Positions 27,219 to 36,197 of a stretch of DNA of 64,000 bases are shown here, one piece after another. A program made the translations under genes and the position numbers. The notes below the pieces were generated by a model that was not told the origin of the DNA, ran no database searches, and was given only the letters and a program-made list of their open reading frames with translations. The stretch is from Planctomycetaceae bacterium (GTDB lineage Bacteria > Planctomycetota > Planctomycetia > Planctomycetales > Planctomycetaceae), in NCBI GenBank assembly GCA_021732785.1, contig JAKFUG010000052.1, forward strand, positions 1-64,000, in the 5' to 3' direction. Each line of letters starts with the position of its first letter. Position 1 is the first letter of the stretch.

Positions 27219-28142
27219 ATGACGACACGGTTGATCGCGCGGATAGTGTTTGGCATCAGCCTGTGTGTCATTCCGACGTTCGCTCAAACCTTTGCAGCCG
27301 ATCCGCCCCCCGCGGCGGCAAAGCCCGCCGAATCGGCATTGGTGCCGTTGAATCCGCAGGGGACGGTGCTGCTCGATGCCGCCGGGAAGCGATTGCTGCT
27401 CAAGGGCGAGATCTGCATGCGGGAGGGGCTCCTCGAAATGCTGGCCTGCCTCAAGCAATCGAAAGAACATGAATCGATTGTCGCCGTCGAGACGAAGGCG
27501 CAGATCGTTCACGCGGGACTTCTGGCTCTCGGACTCGAACCTGGCAAGCCCGTGCAATTTGTCCCCGAATACAAAGCCGCCACCGGACCGCGGATCGCCA
27601 TTCATTTCCTCTGGGAAGGTGAAGCGGGAAAGACCCAGCGCATGGCCGCCCAAAAGTGGGTCCGCAATTCCACCCGCCGGTATTGGCTCGCGAAGCTCGA
27701 TCCCGCACCGAAGGATTTGCAGGTTCCTGTCGACAGCGATTTACGCTGGGACCCGAATCAGAAGGAACTCCTCTGGTACGGACCGATGAGTGAAGCCCAA
27801 CGGGACGCCGTCTTAAAATATTCGAAGGACGCGGCGTATCAAAAAGCGATCCAGGATTTCTTCAAGCAGACGCGGACGAAGGAATTGGAAGCCGGTTGGG
27901 TGTTTTCGGGCAGCAGTTTCTTCACCGATAAGAAGACCGGTGAAAAGTTCTATCAAGCCGAGTCCGGCGATCTGATCTGCGTCGCCAACTTTTCCACGGC
28001 CACGATCGATCTGGCGATTAACAGCAGTGCCCAGGCCGACGAGTTGATGTGGGAAGCGTTTACCGAACGAATTCCGCCGATTGGCACGAAGGTCACCGTC
28101 GAGCTGATGCTGGATCCCGCGAAGCCCGTTGAGAAGAAATAG
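27219..28142 (+). CDS. Exported YdjY-domain protein, function unknown
   Basis: The ATG at 27219, with AGGA eight bases upstream, gives 307 residues starting with a signal peptide (MTTRLIARIVFGISLCV, cleavage near FAQTFAA). An ATG at 27192 in frame would add nine residues before it. The block MREGLLEMLACLKQSKEHESIVAVETKA followed by HAGLLALGLEPG is characteristic of the planctomycete YdjY-domain family (assignment from memory). The C-terminal half repeats a two-lobed layout around WVFSGSSFF and LICVANFSTATID. No enzymatic motif is visible. It follows the hydrolase gene by 43 bases in the same direction. Confidence 0.7.
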   Translation: MTTRLIARIVFGISLCVIPTFAQTFAADPPPAAAKPAESALVPLNPQGTVLLDAAGKRLLLKGEICMREGLLEMLACLKQSKEHESIVAVETKAQIVHAGLLALGLEPGKPVQFVPEYKAATGPRIAIHFLWEGEAGKTQRMAAQKWVRNSTRRYWLAKLDPAPKDLQVPVDSDLRWDPNQKELLWYGPMSEAQRDAVLKYSKDAAYQKAIQDFFKQTRTKELEAGWVFSGSSFFTDKKTGEKFYQAESGDLICVANFSTATIDLAINSSAQADELMWEAFTERIPPIGTKVTVELMLDPAKPVEKK

Positions 28143-28295
28143 CGGATCAGGCTGGAAGGCATGCCAGCGACCGCACGGCGATCACACCGTCGAAAGAGGA
28201 TTGCCTTCAGCCGAAAGTCTGGTTGACGGCTTGACTCTTGTAGAGCGACAATAACGCTCCCGCTGTGATTCGCCACGCTATGAAAGTCTACCGGG

Positions 28296-30644
28296 ATGGT
28301 CCGCTGCTTCTCGATTCCGCTCGTTTGTTTGCTCCTTGTCTGCGGTCTCGTGGCCCACGGTCGCGCTGAGACCATTTTTCTCGAAGCCGAAGGATTTACA
28401 GAATCCGGCGGGTGGTCGCTCGATACGTCATTTACGCACATTGTCGGTTCGCCTTATCTCCTTGCGCACGGCCTCGGCAAGCCGGTTGCCGATGCCACCA
28501 CAACGGCCAAAATTGCGAAGGCCGGAAAATATCAGGTGTGGGTTCGCACCAAGGATTGGGTGGCCCCGTGGAAAGCCGCCGGTACGCCCGGACGGTTTCA
28601 GTTGTTGATCAACGGCAAGGCGCTGGCGACCGAGTTCGGGACGGTCGGTGCGAACTGGCATTGGCAACCGGGTGGAAGCATGGAACTGGCTGCCGGAGAT
28701 GTTTCGGTCGCTCTCCACGATCTGACGGGCTTTGACGGACGGTGTGATGCCGTCTTGTTTTCAAATGAGCCCAACTTCACACCACCGGACGGGCAGGAAT
28801 TAGCCGCGGCACGAAAGCCATGGCTGGGGCTGCCTGCCGAACCCGAAGACATGGGCGAGTTCGATCTCGTCGTGGTGGGCGGCGGGTATGGCGGACTTGG
28901 CACAGCGATCTCCGCCGCCCGGCAGTCGTTGAAAGTGGCCCTGGTGCAGGACCGCTTCGTGCTCGGAGGCAACGGCAGCAGTGAGATTCGTGTCTGGGCG
29001 AACGGTGGCACGATGCGCGGCAAGTATCCGCACCTTGGCGAAATCGTCGAAGAGTTCGCCGATCACGCCCCGGACAGCCCCGGCGCCGCGGAACATTACG
29101 GCGATGAATTGAAAGAAGCGGTGTGCCGTCGGGAGAAGACGCTCACGCTCTTCCTCGGCCACTTTGCCCAGTCGGTTGAGACCGACCCGAAGGACAAATC
29201 CATCCGATCGGTCACGGCGTTGGAAGTGAAGACGGGACGGATTCGAAAGTTCCGCGCGCCCCTCTTTGCCGACTGCACGGGACACGGCGTCCTGGGGGCT
29301 TCCGCGGGGGCGGACTACGTCCAGGAGCCGGCGGGCCGGATGGGGATGTCGAATATGTTCTTCTGGCAACAGGAAGCCGAACCGCAAGCCTGGCCGCAAA
29401 CGCCGTGGGCACTGGCGCTCGAGCCGAACGACTTTCCCAAGCAGCAGAAAAGCAAGTCGATCATCGATGGCAAGCCCTTCTGGAAGGGGGAATGGTTCTG
29501 GGAATCGGGCTTCAATCAAGATCCGATCAACGGATTGGAACTCACCCGCGACTGGAATTTCCGGGCCGTCTATGGAGCATTCTCGGCGCTCAAACAGGGG
29601 ACGGAAGCCGAGCAACATCGGAACGCCGCCTTGAAGTGGGTGGCCTATGTCGGCGGTCCGCGCGAATCGCGGATGTTGCTGGGTGACGTGCTCCTCACCC
29701 GGGAAGACATTGTCAGCAAAAAGGAATTCAAAGACGGTTGTGTTGCCACGACGTGGGATATTGATCTGCATTATCCCAAGGAACAATACGCGAAAAAATT
29801 CCCGGACAATCCCTTCATCTCGCGGGCTGAATTTGGTGCGGGTGTGGATCGCCAGCAGGGTTATCCCCTTCCCTATCGCTGTTTCTACTCCAAGAACATC
29901 CCGAATCTTTTTATGGCGGGACGTTGCATCAGTGTCAATCACGATGCGCTCGGAACGATTCGTGTGATGCGAACCTGCGGCATGATGGGCGAAGTGGTCG
30001 GCAAGGCGGCGTACCTCTGCAAGAAGCACGAGACGCAGCCGCGCGCCGTTTATGACCGGTACCTGTCGTCGCTCATCCTCCTGATGGAACAACCGGGGGC
30101 AATGCGCCGCGATTCGCTCGAAGAACCGCTGTACCGGGACACGCGCTCGGTCGCCGTGGTCCCGTACTTCAACAAGGGCAGCGACAAGGTCATCGGCGTC
30201 GATGCCGCCAAAGGCGACGGGATTCCTGTCGGATCATTGCCCGGTATCGTGGTGGATGAAACGCAGGCGAAATTGACGGGGACTTGGGGCACCACGGGTT
30301 CGCTCTCACCGTATGTGGGTGCCGGGTATCGGTATGCCGGGGCGGGAGAGAAAGCCGAAGCGCGCTTCGAATTTCGCGTGCCGGCTGCGGGAAAGTATGA
30401 ATTGCGGATCGCCTGGGTCGGTCACGAAAACCGCTCGGCACGCACGCTGTGCGTCCTTGAACGCCCCGAACTTCCGGGATTGAAGCTCCGGCTCGATCAA
30501 CGCAAGTCCGCGGAAAGTGGGGCCCCATTCCATGTGATTGGCACGTTCGACTTTCCCGCCGGCGATGCCGCCGTCATCCTTTCGAACGAGGGCGCGAATG
30601 GCAACATTCACGCCGATGCAATCCAGCTAATCGAGAAGCGATAG
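28296..30644 (+). CDS. Secreted FAD-dependent oxidoreductase with flanking carbohydrate-binding-like domains
   Basis: The protein has 782 residues with a signal peptide (LVCLLLVCGLVAHGRA). Residues about 25-160 form a beta-rich, lectin-like region (EAEGFTESGGWSLD). An FAD Rossmann fold follows, with DLVVVGGGYGGLGTAISAAR near 190 and GGNGSSEIRVWANGG near 225. The RCISVNHDALGTIRVMRTCG block near 545 is typical of the PF12831 oxidoreductases. A second beta-rich domain closes the protein (about 650-782), similar to golvesin/xanthan-lyase CBM-like modules. Such planctomycete proteins are thought to oxidise sugars outside the cytoplasm, but no substrate is known. A TTGACG hexamer near 28230 may be its -35 box. 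Confidence 0.82.
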   Translation: MVRCFSIPLVCLLLVCGLVAHGRAETIFLEAEGFTESGGWSLDTSFTHIVGSPYLLAHGLGKPVADATTTAKIAKAGKYQVWVRTKDWVAPWKAAGTPGRFQLLINGKALATEFGTVGANWHWQPGGSMELAAGDVSVALHDLTGFDGRCDAVLFSNEPNFTPPDGQELAAARKPWLGLPAEPEDMGEFDLVVVGGGYGGLGTAISAARQSLKVALVQDRFVLGGNGSSEIRVWANGGTMRGKYPHLGEIVEEFADHAPDSPGAAEHYGDELKEAVCRREKTLTLFLGHFAQSVETDPKDKSIRSVTALEVKTGRIRKFRAPLFADCTGHGVLGASAGADYVQEPAGRMGMSNMFFWQQEAEPQAWPQTPWALALEPNDFPKQQKSKSIIDGKPFWKGEWFWESGFNQDPINGLELTRDWNFRAVYGAFSALKQGTEAEQHRNAALKWVAYVGGPRESRMLLGDVLLTREDIVSKKEFKDGCVATTWDIDLHYPKEQYAKKFPDNPFISRAEFGAGVDRQQGYPLPYRCFYSKNIPNLFMAGRCISVNHDALGTIRVMRTCGMMGEVVGKAAYLCKKHETQPRAVYDRYLSSLILLMEQPGAMRRDSLEEPLYRDTRSVAVVPYFNKGSDKVIGVDAAKGDGIPVGSLPGIVVDETQAKLTGTWGTTGSLSPYVGAGYRYAGAGEKAEARFEFRVPAAGKYELRIAWVGHENRSARTLCVLERPELPGLKLRLDQRKSAESGAPFHVIGTFDFPAGDAAVILSNEGANGNIHADAIQLIEKR

Positions 30645-30662
30645 TGCCAAAATTCGAGTGGT

Positions 30663-30736
30663 GTGCCACTGGCTCTGCCAGTGTCCTTTTCCTATCGGAC
30701 GCACTGCTGGCAATGCACTGGCAGAGTCAGTGGCAC
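30663..30736. repeat. Palindromic repeat, family F
   Basis: The 21-bp arms GTGCCACTGGCTCTGCCAGTG... at 30663-30683 and 30716-30736 are inverted with one mismatch. Each arm contains CACTGG / CCAGTG sub-palindromes, and a third CACTGCTGGCA copy sits in the loop. It lies directly after the oxidoreductase stop and could terminate its transcript. Confidence 0.8.
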
Positions 30737-30791
30737 CTAATCGGAATCACATCCCGATAATTCAGCAGCGAACAATCGGAAAGCGTCGCGG

Positions 30792-33458
30792 ATGAGCAGC
30801 GTGGATGATCCGCGACGACGTGTGGCCTTGCCCGTTCTGGGTGAGGTTCGTGCCGTCCGAACGGGCAATGCCTGGCGAACATGGTGCGTGCGGCTTGTGC
30901 GGATGGGTCTCCTCCTTGCCGCCGCGGCTTTGTTTGGTGTCGCGCAGCAGCGGGCCCGAGTTGTCGAACTCGGTTCACTGGTCTCGCTCGATGAAGCCCG
31001 TCGCCTGTTTCCGAATGCGAGCCGCCTCGGTCCGGCCGATCTGCGCCGCCGTTGGCATCCGGTTTTTAACGCCCAGGGAGATCCGCTCGGAGTTGTTCTG
31101 CGGACGGCCCCGGACACAAACCATATCATCGGCTACGCGGGCCCCAGCGACTTATTAATCGGCTTATCGAATGAGGGACGTGTGCAAGGCGTGGTGTTAC
31201 ACACCACGGCGGACACCCCCGCCCACGCGAAGGAAGTCCGCCAGTCGCGCTCGTTCTGGGACGCATGGACGGGGTGGGCCCCGGCGACCGAGCCGTTGCC
31301 GAAGTTTGATGCGGTCAGCGGTTCGACGTTAACCAGTCTGGCGATGGCCGAAGCGATTGAGCAGCGGTTGACCGGACGGACATTGTCGTTGCGGTTTCCT
31401 CGGCCGGTCACCGTCGAAGAAGTGCAAACCATTTATAAGACGGCGACCTCCCTTGTTCCCGACGTTCCCCGTTCCGGCTGGTTCGCGGTACACAATGCCC
31501 AGGGCAAGCTGCTCGGTTATGTCGTTCGGACAGCTCCGGCGGCGGACAACGTCATTGGTTACCGCGGACCGACAGAAGCCCTGCTCTCCGTCGCGCCGGA
31601 TCAACAACACATCACCGCAATTCGGTTGCGTGACAGTTATGACACGCCCGAGTACGTGGACCGCGTTCGTGAAGATCATTCGGCTCTCGATCAATTGGCA
31701 GGACGGACCTTGTCGGAATGGTCGACGCTGGATTTTCGCAAAGCGGGGATTGAAGGCGTTTCGGGAGCAACGCAGACGAGCTATGCCGTGGCGAACGGGA
31801 TTCGTCAGCGCATTCGGCAAGACATCGCCGCACACACGGCGGAATCGCATCCGTGGTTCCGGCTGCGCGACGGTATTCTCGTGGGCTTTGCTGTTGTTGC
31901 CATCGTCATCGGCTTCACGCGCTGGCGCGGAGATAAACGTCTGCGCCGTCTGTGGCAAGTGGTGCTGATTCTGGGTTTCGGCGTATGGTGCGGTGACCTG
32001 TTGTCATTGGGACTCTTCGCAGGCTGGTCGAAGACGGGGGTGCCCTGGTCGACAGCACCGGGTCTATTGGCCATCGCCGGTGCCGCGCTGCTGTCCCCGG
32101 TGATCGCTGGGCGGAATGTCTACTGTCATTACCTCTGTCCCCATGGTGCCGTGCAAGAGTGGGTCGGTCGATGGAAGCGATTCTCGGTGCCGCTGTCCGC
32201 GTGGTTTTCAAAGTTATTAGCGCGACTGCCGGCTGTGCTGTTGATCGTGACGGGAGCATGGGCGCTCTTTGATGGAAAATTCGATCTGGCTCTGGTCGAA
32301 CCCTTTGATGCGTGGGGATTAAAAGGACGAGCAACGGTCCCCCTGGCGATTGCGATTGTCGGGCTCCTTGTCTCGATTTGTGTCCCGATGGCCTATTGCC
32401 GCTTCGGCTGTCCGACGGGGGCGTTGTTGAAGTTTCTCGCGACGGGAAACGACACGCAACGGCTCGGGCGGCGCGACGGAGTGGCCGTGCTGACGCTCGT
32501 GCTTGGCACAGCGCTCGTGTTTCGTGGAGAAATTCGTCCCGAAACCGAAAATGCGAATCCCCAGTCCATTCCGGAAACGCGCGATGTGTTGCGCGGTCAA
32601 GCCTTCGGGACAACCTGGAGTGTGACGTTTCGAAATCCTGCGCTGGCCACCGCGGAACTGGAACAACGTCTCAGCGAACGACTCGAGCAAATTGAAGCCC
32701 AGCTTTCCCATTGGCGGCCGCAATCCGAGACCGCTCAATTCAATGCCAGTGCCACGACGTTCGAAGTCGATGTCTCGTCGGAACTCATGGAGTTACTCCG
32801 TTTCGGAGCCCTGTTGAATAAAGCCACGGGCGGGAGGTTCGACCTGACGGTCGCCCCGCTCATTGAGCTTTGGGGATATGGCCCTGCGCGTCGTACCGCG
32901 CCTCCCACGGACGAAGAGATCGCGGACGCTTTGAAACGGGTGGGCCAGGATCGCCTGTTGCTTTCGACGGACTTTCCAGCCGTTCAAAAGACGAACCCCG
33001 ATTTACAAATTGACCTCGGTGCGCTGCTGCAAGGCTATGCCGCCGATGAACTCACGAAGATTCTCAAAGATGCGGGTACGGCCGAGTTTCTGATTGATGT
33101 CGGGGGAGAATTGCGCGCCGCGGGGAGATGGAATGTGGCGATCGAAGATCCGCGCCAATCCGATCGCCCCCTGCTCGCGCTGACTTTGACGGATGGCGCT
33201 CTGGCCACCAGCGGAATCTATCGCCGCGGGAAAGAAGGATCGCCGCAAACGCGCCATATCATTTCGCCCCGCACCGGCCGACCGGTCGATCCGCATTGGC
33301 AACTCTGTGCAGTTCAGGCCCCCAGCGCTCTGGCCGCAGACGGCTGGGCCACCGCCTTGCTGGCAGTCGCCTCCGAAGAGTCACTTTCCATTGCGCGACG
33401 CGAAGGGTTGAAGGTGGTCTTCGTCGATCGCACCGGAACAGTCATTCGTGTTGAATAA
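30792..33458 (+). CDS. Membrane flavoprotein: two FMN-binding domains, NosR/NapH-like Fe-S core and C-terminal ApbE
   Basis: This 888-residue fusion starts with a membrane anchor (about 38-53). Two RnfG/NosR-type FMN-binding domains follow, each ending in a flavinylation motif: VSGSTLTS near residue 174 and VSGATQTS near 319. A polytopic core (about 360-560) carries two CX3CP sites, CHYLCPHG near 444 and CRFGCPTG near 535, as in NapH/NosR. From about 600 to the end is an ApbE flavin transferase domain, with DLGALLQGYAAD, LIDVGGELRA, ATSGIYR and AADGWATAL. ApbE attaches FMN to Thr/Ser of the SGATxxS motif, so the protein appears to carry both the enzyme and its two targets. The usual HxxDPxTG is HIISPRTG. 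It probably moves electrons across the membrane; the donor and acceptor are unknown. Confidence 0.87.
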   Translation: MSSVDDPRRRVALPVLGEVRAVRTGNAWRTWCVRLVRMGLLLAAAALFGVAQQRARVVELGSLVSLDEARRLFPNASRLGPADLRRRWHPVFNAQGDPLGVVLRTAPDTNHIIGYAGPSDLLIGLSNEGRVQGVVLHTTADTPAHAKEVRQSRSFWDAWTGWAPATEPLPKFDAVSGSTLTSLAMAEAIEQRLTGRTLSLRFPRPVTVEEVQTIYKTATSLVPDVPRSGWFAVHNAQGKLLGYVVRTAPAADNVIGYRGPTEALLSVAPDQQHITAIRLRDSYDTPEYVDRVREDHSALDQLAGRTLSEWSTLDFRKAGIEGVSGATQTSYAVANGIRQRIRQDIAAHTAESHPWFRLRDGILVGFAVVAIVIGFTRWRGDKRLRRLWQVVLILGFGVWCGDLLSLGLFAGWSKTGVPWSTAPGLLAIAGAALLSPVIAGRNVYCHYLCPHGAVQEWVGRWKRFSVPLSAWFSKLLARLPAVLLIVTGAWALFDGKFDLALVEPFDAWGLKGRATVPLAIAIVGLLVSICVPMAYCRFGCPTGALLKFLATGNDTQRLGRRDGVAVLTLVLGTALVFRGEIRPETENANPQSIPETRDVLRGQAFGTTWSVTFRNPALATAELEQRLSERLEQIEAQLSHWRPQSETAQFNASATTFEVDVSSELMELLRFGALLNKATGGRFDLTVAPLIELWGYGPARRTAPPTDEEIADALKRVGQDRLLLSTDFPAVQKTNPDLQIDLGALLQGYAADELTKILKDAGTAEFLIDVGGELRAAGRWNVAIEDPRQSDRPLLALTLTDGALATSGIYRRGKEGSPQTRHIISPRTGRPVDPHWQLCAVQAPSALAADGWATALLAVASEESLSIARREGLKVVFVDRTGTVIRVE

Positions 33459-33527
33459 TGGTTCAGTTTGGATGGAGTCTCGCGCGCGAAACGTGTTGAT
33501 CACCTGGGATGTCGGTCAACGAAAGTG

Positions 33528-33552
33528 CCGGACCGAGCAATGCTCGGTCCGG
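33528..33552. terminator. Bidirectional hairpin between convergent genes
   Basis: A perfect 12-bp stem, CCGGACCGAGCA with its complement, is separated by one base. It lies between the stops of the flavoprotein and DUF4142 genes. There is no T-tract. Confidence 0.55.
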
Positions 33553-33634
33553 CTGCTGGCGAGCCGAATATCACCGTGTGCGGATGCTGTTCGGCGCGCC
33601 GTACGCTGCTCGTTCGGCAAGCAACGTTCGATGC

Positions 33635-34402
33635 CTATTCGGCCAGATCTTTCATGATCTTTTCGGCTTTGTCGAGGTGCTGCTGCGTCGTTTCGCTGGC
33701 ACTCGCCAGCAGGTCTTTCAACTCGCCCGACGTGTGACGTTGCAACACGGTCAACTGATCGAGCATCGCCATATGCGCGGCAATTTGAGTCCCGATGAAG
33801 CACTGATCGAGTTCTTTGTCCTTCTTTTCGCTCAGCCGCTTTTTGGACGAGGACAGGCATTCATTGGCCATCTCGCGATGAAGCTGGATGAAATCAACGC
33901 TTTGAGCATTGGCCGTCGCCGGTTGCGTTCCCGCCGTCTGCTGAATCGTGCCCGCGGGATTGGTTCGATTGACACCCCCGGCGGGTTGCACGCCCGACTT
34001 CGCTGTAGAACCCTCCTCACGCGCGGTGCTGGGTTGCGTGGCCTGCAAATATCCCTCGCGGGTCGCTTCCGGTGCGAATTTCTGCAGCTTCTGCAACATC
34101 GCCTGGTGATCCTTGATCAGCATGCTGGCGAATTCTTTCACGTCGTCATGGCGAACTTTGTCCTTCGCAAATTGAGCAATGGCCACCTCTTCCTGATTCG
34201 CGATGGCGACGCACGTTGCGATGGTCTGGTCGCTGTTCTGCCAGGCTGCGCGATCGGTTTGGGCTCGCGCCGGGGCGTTCGTCGTCGCGTTTTGACCAGC
34301 CGCCTGTGCGGCCGCCGGACGGGCTTGTTGAGCGATGACGGTCGTTGCCGTCGCGAGACATCCACCCAAGGCCAGCACGGTTAAGGCTTTTCGCAGATCC
34401 AT
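33635..34402 (-). CDS. DUF4142 exported protein
   Basis: The 255-residue product has a signal peptide (VLALGGCLATATTVIAQQ) and the helical DUF4142 domain split in two. The first half is near residues 60-115 (CVAIANQEEVAIAQFAKDKV, IKDHQAMLQKL). A low-complexity Thr/Ala/Gly insert follows (about 120-165), and then FIQLHREMANECL to the C-terminus. DUF4142 is a ferritin-like four-helix bundle of unknown function, common in exported stress-related proteins. The start codon is preceded by AAGGAG. A sigma-54-type promoter lies at 34514-34528 on the same strand, about 110 bases upstream, back to back with one for the next gene. Confidence 0.88.
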   Translation of the reverse strand: MDLRKALTVLALGGCLATATTVIAQQARPAAAQAAGQNATTNAPARAQTDRAAWQNSDQTIATCVAIANQEEVAIAQFAKDKVRHDDVKEFASMLIKDHQAMLQKLQKFAPEATREGYLQATQPSTAREEGSTAKSGVQPAGGVNRTNPAGTIQQTAGTQPATANAQSVDFIQLHREMANECLSSSKKRLSEKKDKELDQCFIGTQIAAHMAMLDQLTVLQRHTSGELKDLLASASETTQQHLDKAEKIMKDLAE

Positions 34403-34513
34403 CTTCGTTTCTCCTTCTTACGGCGAACCGAGAGCGGTTCCCATGAACAACCGAGCCTGAAACCAATCCGCGGAAATGTGGATTGCGTCCGGCATCGTGG
34501 CGCTGCGAAATCT

Positions 34514-34528
34514 GCAAAGCACATGCCA
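34514..34528 (-). promoter_or_regulatory. Candidate sigma-54 promoter for DUF4142 gene
   Basis: On the minus strand this reads TGGCAT-GTGCT-TTGC, nine of ten matches to TGGCAC-N5-TTGC with correct spacing. It lies 112 bases upstream of the start codon. Confidence 0.7.
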
Positions 34529-34726
34529 TCCAAGGCGATTCATCATCTCCAGCGGACTGCCGCGACGCCGTGGGAAATCTTTCGACCGCGTGGTCTCCCA
34601 GCGAGCAGTTGGCATCATCGCGAGCACATTCGCATGAGGTTGTGACGGGGCCATGAAATCTTTTGTCGTGTTGAGACACCGATGCCAACAGCACTTGCAG
34701 CAGAAAAACGAATTGTCGTTTTTGAT

Positions 34727-34741
34727 TGGCACGCCCGATGC
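34727..34741 (+). promoter_or_regulatory. Candidate sigma-54 promoter for the 34823 gene
   Basis: TGGCAC-GCCCG-ATGC, nine of ten consensus matches, lies 82 bases before the ATG at 34823. It falls inside the longer open frame from 34682, which argues for the downstream start. The 200 bp between this and the divergent promoter at 34514-34528 carry a 9-bp inverted pair GTTGGCATC / GATGCCAAC (34608-34616, 34681-34689). Confidence 0.7.
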
Positions 34742-34822
34742 TTCCCGCCGTTCGCCAACTCGCTCGGTAATGTTCAGAGTCGAGTTGAACACATCTTTTG
34801 GAAAACCCCGGAGACCCCGATC

Positions 34823-35410
34823 ATGATGGGCACGATTCATTCGACATCGCCATTTCGAAGTCCTGTCTCTCAGAACTGGCGACGCGATAGCGAACGCTTC
34901 GACTTATCCGAGTTCAATCTTGACTCACATTCTCGGCCCGCATCGACGCCGAGCCATCGGCCGGTTCTCGAATTGAATATGATTGTCCCGAAGCTCTTTC
35001 AGATGAATTTGTCGAGTCTCAGCGGGTATGTGGAAGCGGCCGATCTGGCGACAGACCTGGAGCTGCGCGACTTCGCGCAGGTGATGATTCGTCAGCGGAT
35101 GGCCCAGTGTCGTTCGCTGCTGATGCTCGCCCCGAATGCTGCGAACCCGGCGACGAGCCGCGCGGTCTGTCCGCTGCGTCTGGCGTGGCTGCGCGCGTTG
35201 TGGAGCCTCGAACAAGACGATTTCGTCTCGTTCGCTCAATCCGCGGAACGGGCCGAATCTCTGTTGGAAGAAGCCTTTGTCGAAGCGGCGGATGCTGTCG
35301 TGGATCGATCCATCGCCGCCCGCTTCTATGAACTGGCCATCAACGTCTGCGGTGCGCGGGAGAGGTTTGACGAGTTTTCCTTTCGGAATCTTGAAGCGAT
35401 GCAGGATTGA
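34823..35410 (+). CDS. Hypothetical helical protein of the stress island
   Basis: The protein has 195 residues from the ATGATG at 34823. The first 45 residues are Ser/Pro-rich and probably disordered. The remainder is mostly helical with regularly spaced charged residues (YVEAADLATDLELRDFAQVMIRQRMAQC near 73, then ERAESLLEEAFVEAADAVVD near 150). No export signal is seen. The pattern of long amphipathic helices, and its position beside DUF4142 and DUF2383 genes, suggests a distant ferritin-like bundle, but I do not recognise a family. An upstream candidate promoter and a GGAG ribosome site support that it is expressed. Confidence 0.6.
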   Translation: MMGTIHSTSPFRSPVSQNWRRDSERFDLSEFNLDSHSRPASTPSHRPVLELNMIVPKLFQMNLSSLSGYVEAADLATDLELRDFAQVMIRQRMAQCRSLLMLAPNAANPATSRAVCPLRLAWLRALWSLEQDDFVSFAQSAERAESLLEEAFVEAADAVVDRSIAARFYELAINVCGARERFDEFSFRNLEAMQD

Positions 35411-35675
35411 AGCGGCTCGTCTACTCGGATGCTTCCGTCTCATTCGTCCGAACAGCATCTGCTATTCTTGGAGCGATCGAACAACGACCATTGTGGTCGA
35501 TCAATAATCAGAGTGAGTCGAGAGAATTTTGTGGATTGGCATTTACCACAGGACGACGATCGTTCTCATACTCGTACACTTTGGGTGCAATGGGTCGAGA
35601 CAATCCGCAGGAGTCAGGTAGCGTTCAAATGACGCAGATCACGATGCCCCAGCCTTGTGCAGCGATTTCGAGATT

Positions 35676-35690
35676 TGGCACGCAGATCGC
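35676..35690 (+). promoter_or_regulatory. Candidate sigma-54 promoter for BON-domain gene
   Basis: TGGCAC-GCAGA-TCGC has nine of ten consensus matches, 67 bases before the ATG at 35757. The rest of the 346-bp gap from 35411 shows nothing further. Confidence 0.68.
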
Positions 35691-35756
35691 AGTCAATGAA
35701 CTCCATCCCAAGCCGCAGATTCCTGCGGTTTTTCCCTTATCGGATGGAAATGCCCC

Positions 35757-36020
35757 ATGCCCGTGGATTTCACGCCAGAAGCTCATACCGACTCAACGCT
35801 TGCATTAAAAGTGGCATCGCGCTTGCGTTCGTCCGGTTATCTCCCCTTACGCGACTTGCACGTCACTGTGGCCACGGATGCCATCGTATTGGGGGGCACG
35901 CTACCCTCTTTTTACCTGAAGCAACTTGCGCAGGTTGTTGCAAAATCGGTGGAGGGGGTGGTCCGCGTGTCCAACGATACAATCGTGAATCGAGAGCCGG
36001 CCACGTCGCAAGACATTTGA
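35757..36020 (+). CDS. BON-domain protein
   Basis: The 87-residue protein consists of one BON (OsmY-type) domain: LRSSGYLPLRDLHVTVATDAIVLGG near residues 23-47, then LPSFYLKQLAQVVAKSVEGVVRVSND. BON domains bind membranes or other envelope components and occur in osmotic-shock proteins. There is no signal peptide, so this small form would be cytoplasmic unless associated with a partner. It sits in the stress island, with its own promoter candidate at 35676-35690 and a nested hairpin downstream. Confidence 0.8.
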   Translation: MPVDFTPEAHTDSTLALKVASRLRSSGYLPLRDLHVTVATDAIVLGGTLPSFYLKQLAQVVAKSVEGVVRVSNDTIVNREPATSQDI

Positions 36021-36114
36021 TACAGCGAACAGCGTGCATCAACTTCCGAAAGATTGCCATGGACTGGCTTCCATTCGTCGGAGGTTTTACCGACATGGCT
36101 CTACATCGGAATGC

Positions 36115-36174
36115 ATGCTCCCGCATGTCACCACATCGTCATTGTAAATGACGACATGCGTCACGCGGGAGCAT
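36115..36174. terminator. Nested hairpin between convergent BON and lipoprotein genes
   Basis: Three stacked inverted pairs share almost one centre: ATGCTCCCGC / GCGGGAGCAT outermost, CGCATGTC / GACATGCG in the middle and TCGTCATT / AATGACGA innermost. The position between convergent genes suggests bidirectional termination. Confidence 0.6.
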
Positions 36175-36197
36175 CAACAGACCCGTCGATTCGATGC

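Noticed and set aside
35407..35808. A 133-codon frame overlapping the BON gene start
   Set aside because: It covers the BON promoter candidate and has no homology-like features.
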